Shown: in pieces, positions 22,601-33,011 of the stretch
Layout: each line of letters begins with the position of its first letter
Position numbering within the stretch: position 1 is the first letter of the stretch
Assembly (NCBI GenBank): GCA_037447655.1
Contig: JBBHKE010002036.1
Coordinates: 52,136 to 106,313, forward strand
DNA length: 54,178 bases
Direction: 5' to 3'
Source: Zygnema cylindricum
Lineage: Eukaryota; Streptophyta; Zygnematophyceae; Zygnematales; Zygnemataceae
Position numbers and translations under genes: made by a program
The notes under the pieces: generated by a model
Databases searched by the model: none
What the model saw: the letters and a program-made list of their open reading frames with translations, nothing else
Told to the model about the DNA's origin: nothing

Positions 22601-25600
22601 ACATCATTACGTCCCAATTGCTCAAGAAAAAAATCCAACAGTTGAAAAAAAAGTTAAAAGACGTTTTAGTGCCTGAAAATTGACTAACACTAATAACGAT
22701 GGGCAGAGTACCTTCTTTCCAAATGAGATAAATCAACTTGCCAGTAGACACGTCTTCCCAATATTCAGACAAAAGTACATAAACAAAAGACTGATGGACT
22801 GAAACTAGACCCTTGAAAACAAAGAAATGAGCATGTTGTCACAACATGCCTTATAATTATCGTTATTCATGTGTTGAACTATCTGACAAAATTGCATTAA
22901 TGACTAATTGACCAAAAAAACTCCGTGAGGACAAAGACATCGCATGTGGTCAACCTGCCTGAAAGCCGGTTTTTTGTTCATTTCAACTTCAGAGCTGCAA
23001 TGCTTTCTGACAGTGGCCAAAAGCTTCGCCCTCCAATAATCTCGTCTAATATCGCTGGTGAAAATCCTCAAGTCCCTCAACAACTCTTCTTCTTCAGGGT
23101 CGATGGATTTCATTTTCCCATTATCATGGCTTGAAGATGCGTCAAAAAATACTCCCTTTCCCTTATCTTTCCCACCAGATGGAATTTTTTGTAATGTACT
23201 TGAGGCCTTTAGAACATCAGGAGAGGGCCCAGAAATTGCATTTCGATTCTCTTTTGGGAAATTTGTTTCTACGTGGCAGCTTTGTACTTGATTTTTCGGT
23301 GATTGACAATTTCGCATTTGAATTTTCGGTGAATGACAGCTTTGTATTTGATCTTTTGATGACTGACAGTTTTGTACTTGGTTTTTCGGTGACTGATGAG
23401 ATTTAAAACCATCGCCATTCAAAAATCCGGCTCGAAGTTGCTGACCTCTGGGACTGACCAAGTCTTTCTCAGGAATATCCAACAAAACATGCCCTTGCTT
23501 TCTCCCAAAACTAGGGTCACTTCTTTCTTGTGCCAGGGGACCAGTGGTGTCACGTCCCCCCTTCAGAATTCTCGACAGATTGGGAACATCTTGAGACTTT
23601 GAGTTAGATTGGACGCCAGAATTATCATTTCGTGTTTGAGAACTTGAATGTGAAAGGTCACCACATAAATTTCCTTTCTTTGCCAGTTTGTCGTTCGCCA
23701 GTTTGTCGTTCGCCAGTTTGTCGGTTGTCAGTTGGTTAATGCTTCTGTTTTTCGCAACATTGTGATCCAAAAGAGTAACCTTCAGCTTCTTCTTCTGCTA
23801 TCAACAAAATACACCAAAGACATTATTTCAGTTACGTTCCAGCCTCTTAACTTTGTGAAATATGTTAGATTCCATCCTACCGCTGTTTTCTGAGACAAAA
23901 CACCCTTCAATGACATAATAGACTTGGATCGAAGAAGTACCTGTTACAGATGTTGTTTTTCTTGCAAAGAGGAAACTTACAACCACCCAAAGCAAACAAT
24001 AACTTTCACTTCAAAATAATAGGGACCATGAAATTCCTAAGTGTCTTTTCGCAAGTCATAAATCCCAAACTGCATAGTCTTGTCTAGAGTCGATTCACAA
24101 CAACTTGAAAATGAAGGCAATATGGAAACTAATTAAAATGGAATTAGCTTACGCAACCGATCCCAGTGAATTAACCAAAAAAAAACCATAAATGGATCGC
24201 CCCCATAAATGGTCATGGCATACATGTAAGTAGTTACTGGCTATTTATTGATATTATACTTTTGAGATGTGATCCCCTTTTATTATAATTCATTCTTCAA
24301 ACTCAAAGGTGTGAATACAACCTCCTTGCAAAATCCATGAAGTACAAGCAGTTGGCAGTACACTCTGTATGAATGCTTTTTTTGCCCTTTAAAACTCATT
24401 TTTCTCTGTGCACACTTGATGAGTATTGATCTGACGATGCGATCAAAATGTAATATTCTTACCTTCCGATTGGGAGATTTCAAATGAAAATCAGACATGT
24501 GTGCACGGAAAAAAGTTGATTAGTGGTGAAAAAAACATTAACGCTAATAGCCATACACAGTGTATTCTAGGATGAGACAGCTTCATTCAACTGAGGAATA
24601 TGGTAAAGCAAACAAGATCACCATCACTGGCAACAAGGTCAGGTCATTAAAACCCTACTTGATGAAACTGCATCATAAATTTCTTAAATAAAACATATCC
24701 AAAAAGTTGACTCGCCTTGGGTCTTCGGTTATCTTGCCAAAAGCTGAGTTCAATGGACCCCCATTATGAGTTCACAAGGTTCGGGCATTTACCTTTGAGA
24801 CTGACTCACTATTAAGGTACTCCGCCATCGTATCCACATCAGCACCTGTTTTTCCAAAACCACTCATGAAGTTAAGTTGTAAAACCACAGGGATTGATGA
24901 TACTTTCTAATGTATCCTAGAAGTAAATGGACAACAATGCTGCAAAAAAAATGAAGAGAAAAATGCCAAGACGTGATGCTTCGCCTAATATACGAGAGAC
25001 AGTATAGGCAAAAATGATAGCGATCTATGGGCAAATGCCACCAAGTGACATCCATTTTGCCCCATTTGGCCCATTTGGCTGATCTCAAATGGAAGTCCAC
25101 CCTAGACTCAATTCAAACAAACCGATTACACCTCCCATCGCTATCAATGTTAATACCATCAATTCAAACACGATTTTTTGGCCAAAATTCATCAAATAGT
25201 ATTAATAACACTTTAAAGGAGTGATAATCCACCACATTTCCCTGCATTAAGTTTGCATTAAGTTTGCATACTACAGTCTAATTCCCTCCTTAACACTAAT
25301 AATTACTTTACACTAATAGCGAGTGTAAATATCATGTTGTTTGATAATACTCGTGCTTAACTTACTCCTGTTGCAGCTTTATGTTTGATAACACTTGTGC
25401 TGTGATTTATCTCAGCATTTCATGCTGCTATTAAATATGTAGAAAGATGGAACGGTTTGTTTTTCTTTGGCATTAAAAGCGCGGCTGCGTCAATAAAAAA
25501 AATATAAAGATACTACATAGATATAAAGGTATACATAGGTATACATAGAAATGTATAGGTAGACATGATATTGATATTTTTGTGTTTGCTTAAGTTAAGC

Positions 25601-28600
25601 TTTGCGTAAATACTGTTTTGTGATGTGTCACTCTCTAAGATTCGAAGGCGGGATGGGAAATCATTGCCTCATCAAGAGCACCTTGATACAGCCAATGAAG
25701 CCAATGTCGGAGACAACAAAAAATGCTTAAACATATATTTCCAAAAGAGTCGGTGGCAACATATGTTTCCAAAAGAGCCAGTGGCAATGCAACAGATGCC
25801 AAGCGTTTTTCTCTTATTTCGTAAATGGAACATAGTTCAAATGTGCGTCGATTATGCTTATTGTTTGGCTTTTTTGTGTATTATACATATATTGTACAAA
25901 AAACCACATATAACATTTCCACTTGTTTCGCACATTTGAACCACGATGTGGAAGTTTGTGGCGGCTATCTTGTGGCTTCCTTGTTTGCCAATCTTAGTCA
26001 AAAATGTACGTTCTTTTTAAGAATTTCTTGCCGTTGCTTATCGTAATTTTATGTCGTTGTTAATCCATATAACTATACGGTAAAAAGCAATTTGCTCAAT
26101 TTGCAATTTGCTTAGTTCAAATGTGGAGTTTTGTATTTAGTAAGAATTAATTTTATTTGTTAATTGTGGTTTTTTCTGCCCGCCTTATCACACCGAATCT
26201 TCTCTCTCAAAGGCCTCGAATGCATTGCACTTCCACCATGATTAGTGTTTAAAAAAACGCCAGCCCCTTTTTAAGAGAAGATTCGGTGTCATAGAACTGA
26301 CAAAAGAAACCACATTTAAACAAATAAAACTACTCCTTACCGAATACAAAACTCTATTTTTGAACTAAAGCAACTTGCTCTTTACCGTATAGAGACTTCA
26401 ATTAACAAAAACATAAAATTTAACACGATAAACAACAGTGAAAAACTCTTTAAGAGAATTACATTTTTGACTAAGACTAACCGACAAGCCAACAAGGCCG
26501 CCACAAATTTCCATATTGTGGTTCAAATGTGCAAAACAAGTGGAACTATTATATGTGGTTCCTTGTACAATACACACATAATACACAAAAAAGCCAAACA
26601 ACAAGCATAAACGTCACACATTTGAACTATGTTCCGAAAAGATAAAAATCACCGAGCATCTCTTGCATTGCTCATTGCTCAAGCCCCTGACACTCTTTTG
26701 GAAACATATATTCAAGCATTATTTGTTGTTTTTTAAAAATTATAAGGATGCGCTGGCTCCGTGGCTCTATAAGGATGCCTCATCATCTTAGTGGCTCTAT
26801 AAGGATGCCTCATCAGCTTTGTGGCTATATAAGGATGCGCTAGCTTCGTGGCTCTATAAAGATGCCTCATCAGCTTCGCGGCTCTATAAGGATGCGCTAC
26901 CTTCGTGGCTCCATAAGGATGCCCCTAATGAGGGAGTGACTTTCCATCCAAAAAGAAAAAAAAAAGACTTTCCTCCTAGCTTAACTTATTTTGCAGCTTC
27001 ATGTTTGATAATACTTGTGGTGTGATTTAGCTTATGCTGCTGTTAGTTACGCACAAAAGATGGAATGACATGTTTTTCTTTTGCGTTAAAAAAGCAATTG
27101 CGTCAATAAATCAAAGTATAAATACATAGATATTAGATAGGTATACATAGAAATGTATAAGTATACATGAATATTGATATTTTTGTGTTTGCCTAAGTTA
27201 TGTTTTGCGAAAATACTACTTTGCAATTTGTCACTCTTTGTATCACTTGTGATGTGTCACTCTGTGTCACTGTGTCACTCTCTAAAATTCTTTGAGTTAC
27301 TCCAAAATTCTTGTGTCACTCTAAAATTCTTCACATCACTCTCTCAAAGGCACACTCTCTTTGTCACTTGTGATGTGTCACTCTGTGTCAGTGGGACACA
27401 AGTCACACTTTGTGTCCCTGTGTCACTCTTTGTGTCACTCTCTAAATTTCTTTGTGTCACTCCAAAATTCTTGTGTCACTCTAAAATTCTTCACGTCACT
27501 CTAAAATTTGCAGGTGCAAGTCCTCTTCCTGGTGTGTCACTCTTTGTGTCACTCTAAAATTCTTTTTGTCACTCCAAAATTCTTGTGTCACTCTAAAATT
27601 CTTCACGTCACTCTCTAAAATTCGCAGGTGCAAGTCCTCTTCCTGGTGCGAGTCCCCCTCCCCATGCATGTCCACTTTTTTGTATGAGTCCTCTTTCTGG
27701 TGCGAGTGCCCCTATTGGTGTAAGCCCGCCTCCTAGTGCAAGTTCTCTTCATGGTGCGAGTTCTCCTCTTAGTGCGAGCCCTCCTAGTCCAAGTCCCTCT
27801 CCTTGTCCGAGTCCGCTTCAGTGTGTAAGTCCTCAAATGCGCATCCTCTTTTTGGTTCGGGTCCTCCTCGTGGGAGTCCTCCTCTTTGTGCAAGTTTGCT
27901 TCCTAGTACGAGTCCTCTTCCAAGTGCGAGGAGTCCTCTTGGTGCTAGTCCTCCTTTTGGTGCGAGTCCTCCTCGTGGTGCGTGTCCCCTTCTTAGTGCG
28001 AGTCTCCTGGTGCTAGTCCTCCTTTTGGCGCGAGTCCTCCTCTAGCTGCGAGTCCCCTCCTTGGTGCAAGTCCTCTTTGATTCACACTTTGTGTCACTCT
28101 CTCAAATTCTCTGTGTCACTCTAAAATTCTTGTGTCGCTCCAAGATTCTTCGCATCACTCGCTAAAATTCACAGATGCAAGTCCTCTTCTTAGTGCGAGT
28201 CCCCCTCCTCGAGCGTGTCTTCCTCTTTGTGTGAGTCCTCTTTCTGGTGCGAGTGCCCCGATTGGTGTGAGTCTGCCTCTTAGTGCAAGTCCTCCTCATG
28301 GTGCGAGTTCTCCTCATGGTGCGAGTTCTCCTCTTAGTAAGAGCCTCTTCCTAGTGCGAGTCCCCCTCCTTGTCCAAGTCTGCTTCCTGGTGTGAGTCCT
28401 CCTCCAAATGTACATCCTCCTTACGGTTCTAGTCCTCCTCCTTGTGCGAGTTTGCTTCTTAGTGCGAGTCCTCCTCCAAGTGCGAGTCCTCCTCCAAGTG
28501 CAAGTCCTCCACATAGTGAAAGTTCTCTTCTTGGTGCGAGTCCTCTTGGCGCGAATCCTCTTGGCGCGAGTCCTCCGAGTCCTCCTGTGAGTCCGCTTCT

Positions 28601-31600
28601 TGGTGCAAGTCCATCTCTTAGTGCGAGTCCATCTCTTGGTGAGAGTCCTCCACTTGGTGCGAGTCCTCCACTTGGTGCGAGTCCTCCACTTGTTGCGAGT
28701 CTTCCTTTTGGTGCGATTCCTCCTCCAGGTTCGAGTCCGCTCCTTAATGTGAGTCCTTCTCTTGGTGTAAGTTCTATTTCTGGTGCAAGTTCCCTTCTTC
28801 GAGCGAGTCCTCTTTCTAGTGCAAGTCCTCCTCTAAGTGGGAGTCCTGGTGCAAATACTCGTAGTGCGAGTCTGCTTCGTGGTGCGAGTTCTTCTCTTGG
28901 TGCGAGTCCTCCTCTTGGTGCGAGTCCTCCTCCTAGTGCAAGTATGCTTCTTGGTGCAAGTCCTCCTTGTGCGAGTGCTCTTTTTCGTGCGAGTCCGCTT
29001 CTTGGTGCTACTCCTCCTCTTGGTGTGAATCCTCCTCTTGATGCAAGTACAAGTTCTCCTCTTGGTGCGAGTCCCCCTCTTCGTGCGAGTCCCCTTCTTG
29101 GTGCGAGTCCTTCTCTTGGTACGAGTCCTCTTTTTTGTGCAAGTCCTCCTCTTGGTGCGAGTCCTCCAGTTGGCGCGTGTCCACGTGTCCTGGCGCGAGT
29201 CCACGTGTCCTCTTTCTGGTGCAATTCCTCCTCTTGTGCGATTCCTCCTAGTGCGAGTCCTCCTATTGGTGCATGTCCACGTGTCCTCTTTCTGGTGCAA
29301 TTCCTCCTGTTGCAATTCCTCCTAGTGCGAGTCCTCCTCATGATGCGAGTGCTTCTCTTGGTGCTAGTCCTCCTCTAGGTGCGAGTCCTCCTCATATTGT
29401 GAGAGTTTCTTTTAGTGCGAGTCTTCTTTCTAGTGTGAGTCCTCTTTTTGGTGCGAGTCCTCCTCTTCGTGGGAGTCCCTCTCTTGGTGTCAACCCTCTT
29501 TTTGGTGCGAGTCTCTGGTGCGAATCCTCTTCCTAGTGCGAATTCTCCTCCTAGTGCTAGTTTTCTCCTTCGTGCAAGTCCTCCTCCTACAGCGAGTCTT
29601 CCTCTTTGTGCGAGTCCTCATCCTAGTGCGAGTCCCCTTCCTAGTGTAGTGCAGTGACTTTGCAAAAATTGCTTGCTACTTCAAAAGAATGCATGTTAAA
29701 AAGAGGGTTAAAGAAAATATACGTGATAGACATGAAGAAAACAGACAAACATAGTTCATGAAGATAGCAAATGAAGGACAAGAACATTTCCAGATATCAA
29801 ATTTGGCATTATCCTTGAGTTATAGCTCACCTTCAGCAATTGTTGGAGCGTGATCAGAAGTGTTAGGGACTTTGAATTGATGCCCATCAGTTGAAGGGGA
29901 TGGATTTCCAGTGTCCTGTTTAGAGTAACATTGGAAATAAACAAGGATAAAACTGTCTAAAACATCATTTCAAATAAACAAACATAATCATGTTGAAGAT
30001 TGTATTGCAGATAAACAATGACAAAACCAAAAAACAATTACCATTCTTGTCGATTCTTGCCAAGGAATAATGATACTTGTTTCTAAAAGTGGCAGCAAGA
30101 GTCAATATCATGTGTAACAAAAAATACAAAGATAAGAACACATTATTAGAGAAATAGCCATAGTACCAATCAAACTAAACAAATGGCACTTACATAGGTA
30201 GCTTCAAAAACGGAGAAGCAATGTGTGCACATAAATGTAAACATATGTACATATATGCATCGGTATATATACGTATGTATGTATGTATGTATGTATGTGT
30301 GTGTGTGTGTGTGTCTGTGTGTGTGTATATATATATAATCAATGTAAAACAAACCATATTAGATCTTAGAAAATACAAATAGACAACATTAATTCAAAAT
30401 GAACGAACCAAATTGTTGCTTAGACAACAAAATTCAAGATGATATATGCATAAATCTTTACCAAGTTATCGCCAAGCAAAACGAGATGGACAAAAACGCT
30501 CTTAAATTTGTCCACTTTGTGTAAAAACTGCACTCCTTCTATCAGCTCCCCTCGTGCATCATATTGCTGCATCCAATTTGATGAGAAAACCCAAGTCAAA
30601 AATACTTATACAATAAGTTAATATGGCTGTCTCGCTATCATCAAGGCTTGCGTTTCTGGATGTGACTCTATTTTCCTTTGAGTTTGACTTGACATCCAAC
30701 GGTGGTTAACCATTATTTCTTGCCAATAATCACGCATGCAAATCAATGCCCTGTTTCCTCATACTGGCTATTTCAACATTGAAAAATAATGGGAAAAACA
30801 GGTGGTTTTCACAGCTGAAAAGTATTGAAATTAGCATTTATTGGTATCGAAAGTGCTCCACCTATGGAAAATTCTTGCTGAATGCAACCAACAAGGAGTC
30901 CAGCATACATATGAATATGTATTTGTACAAAATGTTAAATTATTCTAAAATATGGATCCTAAACTATTATTTTACGTAACCAAACATGGATATAAAAGTC
31001 CTAGTAATTTAAAATTTTATAAATTATGGATTCTAAATGATTATGTGTGTAATTACATATGGATATATGGATAACCTTAAATACTCAAACTTTTATGTTT
31101 ACCATTTTGGACAGGTTTTAGATCTTTTACCTATAGTCTCGTAACACACAAAATTCTCCAGCATAAACACATGAATGCAGAACAAGTTTGAAATGCTGAG
31201 CCAGCTTTCCTTGGAAATACATCTTAAGAAACACCCTTTGTGGAAGAATTTTCATCAAAGAATCTACATAAAAATGCACATGTACAAAATTGTATAAGAA
31301 TGTGATTGTGTCTACATAAAGATGCACATGTACGAAATTGTAAAATAATGTGAAAATGAAAAAAAGAAGGGATGCTTGAAGTAAACCACTATTGAAATGA
31401 AGAATTGCCGATACATAATTTGTTATGCAGTAGGCAATAAAAAACCTTGCTGTGAGATGAAAAAACCATCCGCCATTAATTGACACTCCAACATCCAAAA
31501 CTTTCACTTGAAGTGGAGAAGGTTCAGGTGCTCCCTTCTAATTACAATTAGTAAGCCTCCAACAAATGCAATCTTCTTGAGATTTGTAATCACAAAAGGA

Positions 31601-32002
31601 AAGAAAGAGAGAGAGGGAGAGTAGGAAAAAGAAAGAAAGTAAAAAAAACAGACGGAAGGAAAGAAAGGGAGAGGGACAAGGAGAGGGAGAGGGACAAGGA
31701 GAGGGAGAGGGAGAAGGAGAGGGAGATGGGGAGGGGGGGGGTCAGGGGGATGGGAGAGGGGAGAGGGGAAGGAGAGAGGGATCTACCAATAAAACTTGCT
31801 CGAGACCGGTGACTATTTCTTCTTCAGACCATAAATTATCTTCAAATTCTTCACTTTCATATTGTTGGACATAAGAAACACAATCAGGTTTCATTGGACG
31901 AATTTCTGCTTTTATAATTTCTTGTTGTAAGAGTTTGTCATCTTCCATGTCTTGGTAATCTTCCTTGGAAGACTTCCGTTTCTTTCCCCCTTTCTTTTCC
32001 AT
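19661..32002 (-). CDS. Nuclear TFIIS-central-domain protein (AIPP3/BDT1-like C-terminal half)
   Basis: Minus-strand exons: 32002-31787, 31537-31446, 30566-30462, 30082-30042, 29915-29831, 24845-24793, 23794-22955, 22130-22005, 21672-21589, 20927-20868 and 19729-19661 (stop). From 30082 to the stop the phases chain, subject to possible small exons between 22955 and 22130. Before that, at least one short exon is missing between 31446 and 30566 and another between 30462 and 30082. Exon 1 starts MEKKGGKKRK (nuclear signal) and is acidic. The 280-residue exon is disordered with internal repeats. FKLRSLFHNLE plus LLTSRLVEGTLSPELV matches the TFIIS central helical domain. The end, VECENCGNVWHTT, is a CxxCG-W motif. 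TFIIS_M followed by such a motif is what I recall of plant BAH-TFIIS proteins (AIPP3/BDT1), which bind chromatin and control polyadenylation or silencing. I see no clear BAH domain. Confidence 0.65.
19741..19830. repeat. A-rich 21-base tandem in the last intron
   Basis: CAATAAAGAAACAAACAAAA-type units, about three to four, directly upstream of the last exon. In the sense strand this is TTTG-rich and doubles as the polypyrimidine tract of the 3' splice site at 19730. Confidence 0.75.
20252..20615. repeat. Degenerate tandem repeat, units of about 60-66 bases
   Basis: Roughly six diverged units sharing AATTCxATAAAxTTTCAAG, then xATGACGTxxAACTCCCATTA. It lies in the intron between the last two exons of the TFIIS-domain gene. 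Confidence 0.65.
20665..20885. repeat. Tandem duplication (about 115-base unit) overlapping an exon edge
   Basis: TTTCAAACCTATCA ... TTTCAGAAAG ... TACTGACxTCAA occurs at about 20672-20775 and again at 20787-20885. The second copy covers the donor end of exon 20927-20868, so the first copy carries an extra donor-like sequence downstream. Confidence 0.55.
21589..22130 (-). other. TFIIS central (TFIIS_M-like) domain across two exons
   Basis: Exons 22130-22005 (42 codons) and 21672-21589 (28 codons), both phase 0. The pattern RRYQFKLRSLFHNLE, then LLTSRLVEGTLSPELVFTFQPAELK, follows the TFIIS_M layout of a Y-K/Q-x-K-x-RSLxxNL helix, then L-xx-G-x-(I/L)-xPExL, then (T/Q)P-x-EL. This is the basis for the family call. 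Confidence 0.75.
21690..21790. other. AGGGTTTTTT-rich patch
   Basis: Several CAGGGTTTCTTAG, AAGGGTTTTTTCGGG and TAGGGTTTTTTAGGG units in the intron between exons 22005 and 21672. They resemble degenerate telo-box words; no function is implied. Confidence 0.4.
22512..22708. mobile_element. TA-flanked hairpin MITE in intron
   Basis: Left end CACTGTCCATCGCTATTAGTG, with the complementary right end CACTAATAACGATGGGCAG. The interior ACGTACTTTTTCTCCG and AAAGACGTTTTAGTG belongs to the CTTAAAACATC...CTCCG family. It is diverged, about 197 bases. Confidence 0.65.
22955..23794 (-). CDS. Large disordered exon with internal peptide repeats
   Basis: 840 bases, phase 0 at both ends. It begins KKKLKVTLL at acceptor GATAGCAG, a NAGNAG site that could add one Gln. 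NDKLA occurs in tandem (TDKLA, NDKLA, NDKLA). Five units of a SPKNQVQSC-type repeat of about nine residues lie mid-exon. The C-terminal part EEELLRDLRIFTSDIRRDYWRAKLLATVRKHCSS is predicted helical and precedes the TFIIS domain, as the linker does in AIPP3-like proteins. It ends RQ at a GTTGAC donor. Confidence 0.7.
24361..24562. mobile_element. TA-flanked hairpin MITE in intron
   Basis: Flanked by TA at 24359-24360 and 24563-24564. Ends CACTCTGTATGAATGC and GCTAATAGCCATACACAGTG. The interior has TTCTCTGTGCACAC and GTGTGCACGGAAAA as inverted sub-terminal arms, making a foldback. About 202 bases, non-coding. Confidence 0.7.
25360..25650. repeat. Direct repeat flanking the large inverted repeat, left copy
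   Basis: GCAGCTTTATGTTTGATAA, GATATTGATATTTTTGTG and neighbouring words recur in the same order and orientation at about 26973-27240. Identity is imperfect but clear along about 260 bases. The pair brackets the inverted repeat. Confidence 0.7.
25712..26725. repeat. One-kilobase inverted repeat (hairpin) in intron
   Basis: The left arm (about 25712-26206) and right arm (about 26275-26725) are complementary along nearly their whole length. Landmarks are GGAACATAGTTCAAATGTG (25827) against its complement at 26615, GGCTTTTTTGTGTATTAT, CCACATATAA, and CACCGAATCTTCTCT (26191) against AGAGAAGATTCGGTG (26275). The spacer is about 68 bases. No protein frame is visible. A transcript of the host intron would fold into a long imperfect duplex. 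Confidence 0.75.
26740..26925. repeat. About 31-base minisatellite (CTATAAGGATGC)
   Basis: Six to seven units of GTGGCTCTATAAGGATGCCT plus about 11 bases, alternating CTCATCAGC and GCGCTAGCTTC sub-types. An open frame reads WLYKDA repeats and is not taken as a gene. Confidence 0.8.
26973..27240. repeat. Direct repeat flanking the large inverted repeat, right copy
   Basis: Partner of 25360-25650, sharing TTTGCAGCTTCATGTTTGATAA, ATAGGTATACATAGAAATGT and TATTGATATTTTTGTGTTTG. Together they bracket the inverted repeat, as long terminal repeats or segmental duplicates would. Confidence 0.65.
27228..27625. repeat. TCACTCTAAAATTCTTGTG minisatellite
   Basis: Short units of 17-20 bases (TGTGTCACTCTAAAATTCT) repeat with variants. 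The same array recurs at 28073-28165, where it again leads into the 18-base GAGTCCTCCT array, giving a higher-order arrangement. Confidence 0.8.
27626..29655. repeat. Two-kilobase 18-base minisatellite (GGTGCGAGTCCTCCTCTT)
   Basis: About one hundred degenerate copies of GGTGCGAGTCCTCCTCTT, interrupted at 28073-28165 by the TCACTCTAAAATTC array. Because 18 is a multiple of three and the unit lacks stops, long frames stay open on both strands: GASPPL on plus (328 codons at 28392-29378), RTRRRT and RGGLAP on minus. It lies in the intron between exons 29831 and 24845 of the TFIIS-domain gene. Confidence 0.85.
30255..30345. repeat. (GTAT)n/(GT)n microsatellite
   Basis: GTATGTAT, then GTGTGTGT, then TATATATA within an intron of the TFIIS-domain gene. 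Confidence 0.9.
31595..31786. repeat. Purine tract next to exon 1 donor
   Basis: GAGAGGGACAAGGAGAGGG units with a G run near 31733. The transcript is CT-rich directly after the exon 1 donor at 31786. Confidence 0.8.
31787..32002 (-). CDS. First coding exon of the TFIIS-domain gene
   Basis: ATG at 32002 and 72 codons ending at a GTAGAT donor, phase 0. The product is highly charged, with a Lys-rich start (KKGGKKRK) and an acidic end (EEFEDNLWSEEEI). The donor is followed in the intron by a GA-rich tract (about 31610-31786, CT-rich in the transcript). Confidence 0.6.
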
Positions 32003-32344
32003 ATTTATTGCTAGAAAATAAAAGTTAAAAAGTCATAAAATAAAATGAAAGAAAAACTACTGCTGAAAGATGTATTGCAGACAGTTGGTTTGAATCTAGG
32101 AGGAGAAATCAGGAAAAGTTACAACAGAACCTTGTCTAATGATAAAAAAACATTCTTTTTACTACAAATTAAAAATAAAACAGAAAAAAACTTCAAAACA
32201 AAGGTTAGCTATTGTCATGCTTGGTTGCAGTTATTACATGTGGAACACTTGGAGCATTGCAGCTAAGTAATTGAATCCATTGGAAGAAGTTTCTGGACCA
32301 ATGTTTGAATTTGACAGTGTTGTAGCCCAAGGAGCATGTTGTTG
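32003..32344. other. Upstream region of the TFIIS-domain gene
   Basis: AT-rich sequence just before the ATG at 32002. It should hold its leader and promoter, but I see no clear element. A short plus-strand frame at 32045-32266 is not supported. Confidence 0.4.
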
Positions 32345-32565
32345 CACCGTGTATCGCTATTAGTGTTACTCATTTTTTCGCCACTTAAAACATCATTTTC
32401 CGTACACTCTTGTCCGATTCTCAATTTGAGACCGTCAATCGGAAGCTGAGAATCTTATCTCTCAATCGCAACCGTCAGATCTCAAAACCGATATGCGTGT
32501 ACGGAGAAAATGTGTTTATAGAGACGAAAAAAACATTAACAATACTGTAGCAGCGATTCACGGTG
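32345..32565. mobile_element. Hairpin MITE, CACCGTGTATCGCTATTAG family
   Basis: Left end CACCGTGTATCGCTATTAGTG, right end GCAGCGATTCACGGTG. The interior carries the foldback arms CTTAAAACATCATTTTCCG and CGGAGAAAATGTGTTTATAG with CCGTCAATCGGAAGCTGAGA. Four relatives are 32791-33009, 48423-48638, 51864-52077 and 24361-24562. Confidence 0.75.
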
Positions 32566-32691
32566 AAGTGGAATGGAGTTTCGATCTACAACGAGACGTT
32601 GGAATGAAGTCATGAACTGCTGGACACATCTATTGGAGTTTTAGACTGTCCCGTTAACAATTGTATGGAGACATTTACTGGCAGTGGTTTC

Positions 32692-32785
32692 CAGGCCAAC
32701 TTCCCATTCAGGTCGTGCCTGTAATGTAAAGTATAGTACAGGCCAACTTCCCATTCAGGTCGTGCCTGTAATGTAAAGTATAGTA
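32692..32785. repeat. Exact 47-base tandem duplication
   Basis: The unit starting CAGGCCAACTTCCCATTCAG occurs at 32692 and again, unchanged, at 32739. It ends next to the MITE at 32791. Exact identity means it is recent or an assembly effect. Confidence 0.9.
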
Positions 32786-32790
32786 CAGTA

Positions 32791-33009
32791 CACCGTCGAT
32801 CGTATTTAGCGTGTATGCTTTTTTTGTCTCTTAAAACATCTTTTCTCCGTACATACATGTCGGATTGTGGATCTGACGGTTGTGATTGAAAGGTTGTATT
32901 CTCAGCTTACGAATGGCGATCTTAAATTGAAAATTGGACAAATGTGTGTACGGAGATAAGATGTTTTCAGTGGTGAAAAAAACATACACGCTAAATACGA
33001 TCGACGGTG
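32791..33009. mobile_element. Hairpin MITE with perfect ends, abutting another element
   Basis: Ends CACCGTCGATCGTATTTAGC and GCTAAATACGATCGACGGTG are perfect complements. TA occurs at 32789-32790 and at 33010-33011. The interior has CTTAAAACATCTTTTCTCCG and CGGAGATAAGATGTTTTCAG. The right TA is also the left TA of the next element. Confidence 0.85.
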
Positions 33010-33011
33010 TA

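Noticed and set aside
26819-27025. WLYKDA-repeat small protein
   Set aside because: Translation of a minisatellite of about 31 bases inside an intron.
28392-29378. 328-codon plus-strand frame (GASPPL repeats) as a protein gene
   Set aside because: It is the translation of an 18-base minisatellite; other frames on both strands are equally open, and there is no domain or splice context.
27228-29655. CRISPR-like array
   Set aside because: Units are contiguous and degenerate with no unique spacers, and the window is eukaryotic.
30190-30197. Eight-base micro-exon CTACCTAT with a good GTAAGT donor
   Set aside because: Its length does not restore the phase needed at 30082; kept out of the model.
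31110-31137. Small exon (VKDLKPVQN) of the TFIIS-domain gene
   Set aside because: It has plausible splice sites, but joining the preceding exon in its phase gives an immediate stop.
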